Shown: one piece after another, positions 34,861 through 46,900 of the stretch
Numbering within the stretch: position 1 is the stretch's first letter
Layout: each line of letters begins with the position of its first letter
Assembly (NCBI GenBank): GCA_000328365.1
Contig: KB295123.1
Span: forward strand, 117,969-181,968
From: Capitella teleta
Taxonomy: Eukaryota; Annelida; Polychaeta; Capitellidae
DNA: 64,000 nucleotides
Direction: 5' to 3'
Made by a program: the position numbers and the translations under genes
The notes under the pieces: generated by a model
Databases searched by the model: none
What the model saw: the letters and a program-made list of their open reading frames with translations, nothing else
Told to the model about the DNA's origin: nothing

Positions 34861-37800
34861 GCGTTTGGAAAAGACTGCAGCGTGTTGGCAAACACGCCTC
34901 CAAGTTCCAATTCACGGCCTCCATCCAGGAGCTGATGGTGGAAAGCACCAGCAAATGGTAAGCCTCCTCGCATTTAGTTTTGATTTATTATTGGCTGTTT
35001 GCCAAGATTTCTCTTGAAAGTTATTAAATGATCAATTCCTGGGTAGGAATTTGCAACTGATTCAATATCTGATTTCTGATTCTGTTATAAACCAACCTTT
35101 GATTTATGCACAACTCTTGCTCTGATGGATATGTTGTTATGTAACCACTTTCATCTTTATGCCATGCTTGTTCTGAAGCAATAACTGCAGAGAAATATTC
35201 CAAACATAATTTAAAGTAAAATACACAACAATTTACATTGATGGCTCTCAACAGAGATGAGACTGAAAAGAGAAAAAAAGAAGCATTGACGACATGCATA
35301 CAGTAGGAGCTTAATGATATCTAATACCTTTTGTGTCCTTACATGCAGAAGAAGAGCTGCATGCCACAGGAAGGGGTAGGGATAGTGCTCAAATGAGTAG
35401 GTATTGGTACCCCGGAATCAATCTCCTTCAGTAGACCTTCAAAGAGAGAAATGGGAGTTGACGCTTGAGAACTATGTTGTACATCAATCATGGGTACAAT
35501 TCTGCACTAAGTACTAGTGCAAATGATCAAACCCAAGTACTCACCCTTTATCGGTGTCATTCCAATAATTTCTGCAATATTTGTCTCCTGTGAATTGAGA
35601 GGAGGGGCCTCATTTTCCCCTCCACCATTCCCTCTTCTGCCTTGATTGAATTTTCCTGCCTAATAAGGGAATTATTGTTACGGAGCTCAATGTATTGTAC
35701 TTTATGTCACCTTTTGTTTGACCCAGGAGAACCATGCCTCCCTCTTTCGCTTAAATTTTTCTTGGTCACGGTCTGGTGGAAAGGCTATATAATGCATCAC
35801 CGAAACTCAATCCGAGTATCTACCTGAAATTGCAAGGTGTTTCCTGGCAATTTCTTTCCAGGCAGTTGTTTTTGCTCGTCCGTCGATGCCTGAAAAACAA
35901 TTGATACTTTGCAATAATTTTTAGGATTTGATTTTTATTTTGTCTAAATTCTCAACAAACACTGTTACAAACAACTAAATAATATATAATAATATCAATA
36001 AATAATAATAATAATAATATAATAAATCAATATAGGCCAAAATTACATACTAGCTGCACATGTATATATGTATCAAACTTTGACAATAGCTCGGTCGGTT
36101 TGACCGGATGACTGCAGTCCTATGCCGACCTTGGGGGTCGATGTCCCGGGTTCGAGACCCGATCAGGCCACGGACGTTATGATTGTGAATTACAATTGTG
36201 ATTTTTCAGTGACTCTGCAGTGCTGCCCAACTGCGTAACAAGGCCGGGCGCTGTGTACTACTGTCTATGGTGGTATGCAGGATAAAGAACCCTTGGGATT
36301 TATCGATCAGAGTAGAGGGAAACCCCGGTCCCGGGCCTTCTGTTCTGGCGCCCGTATTATCCGATTGGTTTCGGTGGAGCCGTCAAACCCCATCATGTCA
36401 TCATATCTGTCGAATCATAACGTTCTTTATAAGAGTTTGCGAATCATAACGCACTTAAGAACGTTATGCTTGTTCGAATTCCACAAAACGCTGGTGTTGC
36501 CGTCGTCTGCTCGATAGACTTTGGTGAGCGACGATCGTCATGAATCGTCTGTTACGTAATGATCTCATTGGCTGGACGACATCTTGCTAGTGGTCAGTCC
36601 TCCGGATCTACAACACAACAATTCCTGCATCCATGAGGAAAATGGTGAATTTTTTCCCACTCTCTATATATTATATGGGGCCTTCAATTTTTGGACTGGG
36701 TTTGTATTTTCGAGAGATAGCAGTCACAAATACAATATATGAAAAAAGTAGAAGAAAACAGGATAAATCCTACCAATACTGCGTTCATTGCTCGCTTATT
36801 GCGTACTGCTATGAGGAATAATCTAGTATTACAAAGAATTTTTAATGAAAGCTATTTGAGAAAAGAAGTTTTCGATTTTTGAGGACTTGGAGAGAAGAGT
36901 TGAATTTCAGCGAGGATACCGCCGGGTTGTGTGTTCGTTCGTAATCATAACGTCGTATATCTGCTCACTTCGTTGATTAGCGCTGGGTGAAGTATTTGCG
37001 ATATTTGTCGTTTTGGGTTTATTAACAGCTTCCTATATTGCAAAATGTTATTGACATTCACTGCCCTGAATATCAAGGCATTTATTGTGGGATTACATTA
37101 AATGCGAGCATACGAAAATAAAAAATAATAATTTTAAATGTTCTGCTGTTATGTGGTATAATAATTGAAAGCAACACGTTCAAAATATCTTGTTAATTAT
37201 CTAGTGTAATTAAATGTATTAATTATCATAAATTATGTGACCACGTGTAGCCGTCAGCCAATCAGCGGCCAGCATGAGTGTGCACTATTTTCCTTACACT
37301 ATTTCACATTAGACAGTGATACAATTCTATTCACTGCAAAGCATTGCTTCTCAGTTGAAAATCAAGTTTCAAATTATTCCCTCAGTATTCTCCAAACCAC
37401 GCCCCTGCCTCGCGGCGAATTGTTGCCTTTTTTGCTCGATTTCGAAATGCCATCGAAGCTTCTCGAATATCGCTGCTCGTGCTTCGTTTGATGCTCGTTA
37501 GAGGGCGCCGTCGTCAGCCCATGCTGCCTTTGAGAGCGAAGGACGCCTCGTTTTATACCTTAGATAAGGATAACATTTTCCGCGCGCGCAATGTGTACTA
37601 AATACGCTTCCATCCGATTGCGTCTTTTGTGCGTAATGATAGGTCACGCACGCCGCTTCTCAGACCACCCACGCAGCGAAGGCGATCATTAACATCTGAT
37701 CAGTCTTTTTTTTATTCGCCTGCCCTGTTATCTGTTTCAACCGCGTGTCTTTTCACTATTTTCAAGCGAGAATTGAAATCTGCCACGTGGGAGAGAAAAA

Positions 37801-40800
37801 TAAAGTAGATCCTGTTGCTTAGCAACATATTTTGATTGACACACGTGTGGGCGGAGCTTGGGTTCTGCACTTTCATTACTGGAGCCGATGCAAGCAGATA
37901 TCAGAACTTTGTATGCGAACTTCTGTTATACCCAACGTGTATAAAGCGATACGAATATCTTTATACATTAATAAACTCACTTCCGCCCATTTCGCTGATG
38001 GGATCCCACTCAATGAACTGTTCATTCGACCCCTGTGATTCAAACGTCGCTCCACAATCAAAGCGATCCTTCTTTTTGCTCCCACACCACAGGGAAGCGT
38101 GCATCTCGAAGTTCCTTTTGACAGTGTTGCGAATGATATTGCCCCCCCCCCCTCCCCCCTCCCCCTCCTCATAGATTATCCAATCCTTTGCTACGACAGA
38201 AATAATCAAATCTTTTAAAGTCAGCGTTCGAAATCGATCATATTACGTCATGACCTCTGATCTCTTTCAGGCAACCCAACAAGCTGTCTGTTTCATGGAC
38301 GAGGCGCTCCCGACGCAAGAACAGCGAGGTCAGTTTGCGCTTTTTCGCTGAGCATATGTGCTGATCTGTAACCCGAGATATCTGCCCTGTGGTCAGTAAT
38401 GACCTACGGGTCATTACGTTCAACATCAAATACATGGTGATGTAATAAATAGCTTAAAAGCATATTTGAGGCGAATGGTGTTGATAAAAGTATTTTGATC
38501 TTTTCATATTTTTTATGTTTTTTTTTTTTTTTTTTTTTTTTTTCTTTCTCAGCATTTCTCCCTGAACCATTAACATATTTCTGTGTTTGAGATTTGAGGT
38601 TCATTTTTCTTTTATAAATTCTCCATCGCCGCTAATAGGGGTATATTCAGGTCATAAATTCTCACTTCTTGATATTTTCGAAAATCTTTTCCAAAGAAGA
38701 CATTGTTCGAAATCTGAGAGGTGGCATTTTTTTATTTCATTATTATTCTTGTAGACCCGGGATTGGCAGCCGAGTATTCAGAATCCGTACCGAGGTCTCG
38801 TAATCTGGCCCGTACCGGAAAACCTGGAAATATCCGTCACGCTGTTCAGAGATAACAGGCAAACTGACTTCGAAGACAAAGAATGGGTTTTTCACATCGA
38901 AGATGTGAGTATTTCTCAGATTCAACTTTTATTTTCGCAATTTTTTTTTTTCACAATTTTCTTTTTTTTTTTTTTTTTTTTCTGCCGACAGACGGACAAG
39001 CGCGGCAGGCGCAAAGTACTCGCCTCAAAAGCCATCAACATGAAAGATTTCGCGTCTCAAGTGCCTACCCAAACTGAGGTCAAGATGCGACTCAAACCGA
39101 TGACGAAGAAGGTGGTGACCGCCACTCTGCAAATGACCATTTCATGCGTGTTCCTTCGCGAGGGCAAAGCAACGTACGTGTCCAGTTGGGTCGCTGGCCA
39201 TTGGTCAATTTGGAGTTGTCTCGTTCCTCCAGGGATGAGGACATGCAGAGCATCGCTTCCCTGATGAGCATCGGCAAATCTGACATTGGCAACATGGACG
39301 ATTTGGAGGACGAGGATTTCTCAATGGACGCCTCGCTGCACAAGGACTCCAGCGCAGCCAGGATCAACGAAATCGCCGCAAAGTTCGCGCAGTTCGACAT
39401 GGGCGATGACGACGAAGATCTCTCCGATCTTCGGGGTCAGAGGTCACAGGTTCATTTCGTCATGTTTGTTTATGTTTGTTCTTCTTTCTTCAGCTTCCGT
39501 CAAAGCGAAATGCGCCCAGGAGCGGAGATCGAAAGCGGCCACCCTCCCCGCCAGTAACCATGGCAACCCGTTTGAGAAGCCGCCTTCCGCGAATCCCTTC
39601 GACGAGTTAGAAGACTCGCTGACCGCGTCGTTCGATTCGAGCAACCCGTTTTCAGACGAGAACTCCACCACTAGTCCGGTTTCCACGGCAACGGCGTCAT
39701 CGACGTCCGAAGCGAAGAAATCGTCGCCAAGCAGCGACCCCGACACGGTGGTCATCAGCAAGAACGAGTCAGCCGCAAGGCCGGTGTACAGTGGAACCCC
39801 GCCCTCGACCCCACCCGCACAACGAACCCACAAGCGACCCATCTCACCCCCACGGCTCCACAATGAACAGCCGCTGATGACGTCAACTCCACACAGGTCA
39901 CTTTTCATCCTCATTTATTTATCATTTATTATCATTTATTTATCATTTATTAATCATTTATTATTGTTAATTTCAGGCCGACGTCATCTGCTTTGCCTGT
40001 TGGGGTCGGCAATCGCGATGCTCTTCAGCCCCTCTCCCTGAAAAAGGTGCGCCTTTATTTAGATCAATTTCAACCAATGATAACTTGATATAATAATCAA
40101 GAAGCTTCAGACCACAAAGAGAGTTTCTCTGTAACCCTTGCTCAATGTGCCCCGGGGCCCAATGCTTTGAGTTGACCCTTTGACCTTCGCTTTGATTTGA
40201 CCCTTTTGTTGATCTCAGCTGATTACGCGGTTCTTGGTGCCTGGGAGCTCAAATGGCCATTATGCAATTGAGCTACACCGAAATCAAAACCGAAATCGAA
40301 CCCTTATCCTCATCGTGTACCTTCATTTCGATATTTCAATCAAGCAGCACATGATTAGGCATATCAAATATATCCCACCCATATGCAATACTACACGGCC
40401 CCGGTCCCGGGCTAAGCCTTCACCTCTTCAGTGTGCCTCTTTCCCGCGCTAATTGAGCGTCGCACATTGATCGTAGCAGCTGCTGCATATGCGATGGTCT
40501 TACCGTGTTGTTACTTGGGTTTGTGTATCTCTTGCGTCCAGGAGACGGCACAGCTCCACGCCAAGGCAGCTGTTCCGGATGGCGGATGCACTCCCACCAC
40601 AGACCTGCTGGCCTGGTGTAAGGCCGTTACTAAGGGATACCGCGGAGTTAAGGTCACTAACATGACGACCTCATGGCGCAACGGTCTTGCCTTCTGCGCC
40701 CTCATTCACCACTTTAGGCCGGACCTCATGTGAGTCTGTTTATTTACTCTTTATTTAGCAAATAGATGTTTCGCCATTCTGTGTTATATCAGATGTATAT

Positions 40801-43800
40801 ACAGAGTGCAGGGCCAAAAGTAGTCTACTCCATGTTAAAGATATGAATGCTTTTCAATGGACATTTATGAAAAAGTGTTGCCAAACAGATCGCAGTGTAA
40901 AAACCACGCTAAGATAAGAGAAATAAATATATATAGTTAGTCTAACATGTCATGCTGCTATTCCTATCATTTCTATTCCAAATTCATCAACATTTATGCC
41001 GATTTATCTCAATTAATAGAGAGCACTCAACATTCAGCGATATTTCCATTTTTGGTGCCAAACAGAGCCCCGGACCATGGATAAACTTCATTGAACGCAT
41101 AATTAAGGCAGCGCTCTCGTTCTATTGTTTTGTTTGAGAGTGTAATTGTTGTGACAGTTGCACTAATGTTTATCCCCTAGAATCAGAGTTTGTATTATAG
41201 CGCCATACAAGAGATGACATTTTTTAATGCTCGTTCAGGGGCTCCCTTCGCGATCACTCACCATTCGCATGTAAATAAATGATGAATGATTTCTTTGCAT
41301 AAATTGGCGCAGAATAACAGTCAATCCATACTAGCTAGTTACTTTTTGGAATAGATACATTTTAGCAGAGTTTTGTTTTTAACATGGAATAGATAAGACT
41401 ACCTTTGGCCCATTTTGTATAGATAATTTTTGTTCTGCTAGAGCTGGGTTATTTCATCCGATAACACGATATTTGAATCGGTAGACCGGGGTCTCTCTAT
41501 GTATATATCTAGCTTATACGCGTATAAAAACTATTTGTCCGCGTATGAATCTGGTACACAGTGAAAAAGCGTCGCTGCTCGCAATTGCTTCCCAGAAGCT
41601 CGGTTTCCAGGAACAAAGATCAATGAGACTCCATCATTCGGAATTAGCCAGTCGCCTGGTGCTCGCTTTACATGTTATGTAATAGCATCTCTACAGTGCA
41701 GTACTCAGGGTAACAGTGAGATGTTTTAGGGGGTCAGTTCTCATTCTGGAATATTCCAATCGGTCGTTATGGCTGTCTTGACACGTGCCTCGGCATTGAG
41801 CTCGATTTGTTTACTCTTGTTGCTAAGGGGGATGTCGTGTTTCTATGGCAACGGGGTAAATGTCTTCCGTGGCTCTCTCGTCTGAGATCGTTCAGTGGTG
41901 ATGTATCTGCTATTCACTTGACCGTCTTTTCATACGTTTTTGATGGCAAACTGCGTCTTTTCAGTTGTCTATTTGTATTACTGTAATGTTTGTCTCTTTC
42001 TCTCTTTTCTTTAATCTTTCTCTCTTTTTCAGCGATTTCGATTCTCTCTCGCCCCATGACATCAAAGGCAACAACAAATTGGTGAGATTTGATTTCATTT
42101 GTGATAAATACCTGTTTCTAATCACTTTGAAGTCTCTGTTACCATTAATTAACCCATATCACTAAGTGACGTTACCATGGCACCGTGTTTGAATTGATTC
42201 AACGGATGTTTCTTGAGCCTTTTCGCCGGTGAAGCGCCTTGAATGTTAATTAAGAGACCTTGAAGAATGCGTTTCCATGGCGACGGGTGACTAACGTTGT
42301 TGCCCACAGGCGTTCGACCTGGCCGATCACCTTGGCATCGCTCGTGTGCTGGAGCCCTCCGATATGGTGCTGCTGGCCGTGCCCGACAAGCTGTCGGTGA
42401 TGACCTATCTGTACCAGTTGCGCGCGCACTTCACCGGACAGACCCTGGAGCTGCAGCAGGTGGGCACTTCCGCTCAGGAGAGCACTTACACCGTCGGCGC
42501 TCATGACACCGACCAGGAAGCGCGGATCTCAAGGGAGATGTACGGTCGCGAGGTGCAGGGCGCCCGGGGCTCACCGACGCCGCTGATGACGCGCAACCAG
42601 CTGCTCAACCCCTTCGATACGGACGACGAGGACGCTAGGGAATACCCTTCACCTAAGGTCAAAAGGTCGGCCGAGGTCAGGGACGAATCTGTGCACTCTC
42701 CCAAGGTCACGGTCAAGGTTAAACCCAGTGACTATGAGTTCACGCCGGAGGATGTGTGGAGTGCCAAGTAAGTGTTTCGGATTTTAGTGTATGTTTTGGA
42801 TCGTACTGATCCAGTCAGAGATATGGAGATTGGCTTGTATTGTAAACAAGATGAGACATCGGCCTATCTCCCCATTGTAAAAAAAAAAAAAAAAAAAAAA
42901 AAAATGGTCATAATTATAGCGTGTCCAGCTGAGCTCCTATAGCTGAGTCACTCGCAGTTTCGCTTGAATTATCAAATACACGTCTACCCGACATAAAGTT
43001 CATAATGTGAATAAAAGCACCGCACATGCGGATGAAACCAGCACAAATTTACTAAAATATTATTCGTTTGTGCAAAATTTTAACGCTTTTGAATCTGTGA
43101 TTATCTTCGCCAACGGGAGATATGGAGCGACCACTTTTCACAGGCGATGTCGGATCTTGTTTATATACAAGTTAATCTCCATATCTATGAATTTAGTCTG
43201 CAGTCTGTGAAACGGCCCAATGAACGCCCAATATTATATGCTGCTCTTGCACTGCATCTCCGGATGTATTTGGAATCAATTTCCTAATCTGAGATGTCGT
43301 ATCTGGGAGGACTGTTTCCTCCGTAATGGTGACGTGGTATCTTTTGATCACGCATTGATTTCTGCTATTTAAATGGTGCCTGGGAATAAGTCCTGTGATT
43401 GGACCGCCGCTTTGTCTATACCTTTCATAATGTTATTTCACTTAGCCACGCGGTGCCAAGCCCTTCTTCCCCAAAGAGTTCCCCTCAACAAGACAGGTCA
43501 ACGAACTCTGTTCAGAAGGTGAGGGGTAACCATGGTAACGGTTTGCTTGTACGCTGAGAATTGCTTGCAGGCGGTCAGTTCGCCGGTGAATGTTCCGGCG
43601 TCACCGGTGTCCAGCCCTGAAGACCCAGCGTCGCCCGCCACCCCGACCGGGGGCCACATCATCCAGGCACGTCCTCCTCCTTCGCGTCGCTCTTTCATGC
43701 CAATATTTTGACGGTTTTCAGAAGCCGAAGTCTCGACACGAGGAACTGAAGGAAAGAGCCCGGATGTTGCTTGAGCATGCGCGGAAGGAGGCTGCCCTAA

Positions 43801-43916
43801 CTCCCCCTGGCCCCATGTCGGCAGCACAGAACAACACTGCTGATGACGCCGGGATGCAACACAATAATCTCTCCCCAGAGGTACTGCTGCTGTCATTTAG
43901 TCACCTTTTTCTTTCA

Positions 43917-43963
<47 letters not shown>

Positions 43964-46900
43964 CTAGGAAGATGAGCGCCAGCGTCTGTTACGTGAGCGA
44001 GCCAGACGTTTAATCGCGGAAGCCAGGGCTGGGATTGGAGCGAAGCCTGCTGACGTCATCACCAGCAGCCAGCCGCAACCCATTCAACCTTACAGAGCTC
44101 CTACTGTTCCAGGTGAGAATCCAACTGAAAGGTCATTCAGTGCTACATCCGCCTCTTTGATCACAATTACCGTATAATATGTTTTCATTGAAAATTATAA
44201 TTCTGGGAAATATGCTAATTATGGTTGCTATGGCTTTTTTCTTATTTCCTCTCTCTCTCACGTAAGAGTCATTTTCTGGGGATTCGGTTGATTCAGGTCG
44301 GTTGTGATTGCAAAATGTTTTGTTTTTTTTTTTTTTTTTTTTTCCAGGATATTTTTTGGTGATTTTCTGTGTTTGTTGGCTGGAAAATCTATTTGGTGAA
44401 TGAACAAAATAATACACTTATCATCCTCCTTGATTAATTTTTATTAATAGTTTATATTTATTATATTTTTTTTGGATTCAGTTGTGACAATTCCTGTTCA
44501 TTTGTTCAAACGACCAGGTATCCTCAGTTCCCTTCGTTGCATATATTACGTAACCCTGTTGCATCATACATTTTATTATGTACACTCATATTGGTGGTGG
44601 CGGGCATACTGCATTCACATAACCCATAATATATATATAATTTGGACTATTACTGGATGCAAAAGCAAACTCATAGACGTATATTTCTTTCTCTCTTTAT
44701 GTGACATTATTCAATTAATTAATTAATTAAGTATAATAATGAGATTAATTTATTAGGTAATTTATTTATTTATTAATTAATTCAATTACCTTTAAACAGG
44801 CGTGCAGTCTGCTAAAGAGACAGACCGGAAAGTCAAGAAGATCGTTCTCTCTCGCCCTGTGCTCTCCTCTGCGCTTTCCGCCCAACCCCCTCTTGCCAAA
44901 AGAACCTCACCGTCGCCTCAGGTTAGTCTTACGCTGTGATTGGAGGAGATCAGTTACCATGACAACCCACCCCTTAGGCACCAGAGGAGTCCCCAGCAAC
45001 CGAATCACCTGTCATTCAACCTGACAGGAAATCCCTCCCTGTGGTCGGCAGTAAGTATTTCGATGTTTTGTTTTTTTCGTTATGCAACATACATTTCATT
45101 CAGATGATGATGATGATCTTGAAGCAGATTTGGATAATATCCTCGAAAGAGAAGTTCCGTGCTCAACTGAATCGGACGATGAAAAGGATGCTGTGAGTTA
45201 TCATAACGCACTATTTGCGGAGTGCATTTAACTGAAATCATAACGCACTTTTTCTCGGCGTGGAGTCATAGCGCATTTACTAATGAGATGCGCATCTCAT
45301 TATCATCTGATTTGCAGGAGGATCTGCACGATACAAGTCATTACGTGCGAAGCGAGCTCCTCGCGTTGGATCGCGAACAGCGCCAGATCGACGAGCGAGC
45401 CGCCGAGGTCGAACTGGAACTGAGGAACTTTATGGATTCCGGTGAATTATTTATTTTTTATCCTCTGAATTAGCATAATTTATGCGCATATTAAATAGGG
45501 AACCCGGAAGAGGAGGAAAGATGGATGCAAGAATGGTTCTTGTTGGTTAACAAGAAAAACGCGCTAATTCGGCGCCAGATGCAACTCAATATATTGTAAG
45601 TGTAATTTAACACCTTAATATAATTTATTATTATTATTTATCTGCTTTTATTGCTTTCCAATCTTTTATTTTATTTTTATTTTTTTCGTGCCATTTTTGG
45701 ATGCAGTCTGAGCGTATCACGCGAAATGTTTTCGCTTGTCTGCTCGTGCTATGTCACAAGCACGCTTTCCCAAATGGAGCAGTTCCCTCGGGGGGAAAGG
45801 GGTTATGCCGGGGTTAATGGCCAGGCCGAGTGCCCAGTGTCCGGCCTTTGAAGTGACCGACCGGACAGTCCCAAGCACTCAAACGTGTATTTCAGTCGGA
45901 TCGGCGCGAAACAGAGACGAAAAAGAAATAGTGTATTGGAAGTACACGAAACAAAAAAAAACTCCGAAAACGATTTTCTCTCGAAATTTAATCACGAATG
46001 GAAAACGATTGATTTCTTTGCCTTTTATATCTCGCGAGACTTCAAAGAGATTCGCTTTTCTATGAGTCGCTTGTATGCAACATGTCGACTTTTGTCCAAT
46101 GCGGTCGCCTGTTTTTTATGTTCATCTCGCTATAATAAGAGCCGTGTATAATAAATTGTGTGTTTAAACCATTAATAACATCGTTTAGCGCGGCGTACCA
46201 GCCGAATTTGCAAGTACTATTGTTGTCGAATGGCTTTTCGGCGATTCTTTTAATCTGAGCGAATTGTCTGTGATTGTTCCAGCGACGGAACACCGTGAAT
46301 TCGCGTGCGAACTCGCGACTTCCCGTTAAAACAGCGTTTTTACCTAATTATCGGAAATCGGCAAATTGGTCGGAAATCTAGAAATCGCGATCGAAGTGCG
46401 TGCGTGAAATCATTGCGACTGTTAACTTTGTTTGGCGAACCGTAGTCGTGCGCTCGAGTGCTCCGTGAAAGCTGCGCGCTTTTGGCGACCAAGCGGCGCG
46501 CAGACGGCACAAAAGACGCGCGACAATAATCACTACAATGGCGGAACGAAAATCAAAGCAGGAAGATATTTCGCCAATGCTTCCGTCAATTACCCTGATT
46601 GCTTGGCTCACGGCTCCTGGTTACCGCGAAATCCTGGAAATATTTCGCTCATGTACGCACTCCGCGAGCCAGATTTTAACGCTGGCGGCGTGCACTGTCC
46701 TCATCCGATTAGCGCGGGATTTTCATATCCCGCACATCGCACGCACTGTGTGCGTATCCATCGATCAACCTGCTTACAAGGTGCTCTACCTGGCCACGTG
46801 ATTGCCCTGTCAGGTGCTGCTCGGTTTCATTGTGGAATTGATTAATTTGCTCAAGCAGTCGGGCGTGGATGTCTTGATTGGCGGGCGCCCCCCACAGCTG

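Noticed and set aside
39444-39914. 156-codon minus-strand frame
   Set aside because: Shadow of EHBP1 exon 6, which has clear NPF motifs and correct splice phases on the plus strand.
43590-43967. 125-codon plus-strand frame ending in poly-Phe
   Set aside because: Runs out of EHBP1 exon 12 through an intron and a T41 tract. Only its exon 13 part is in the true frame.
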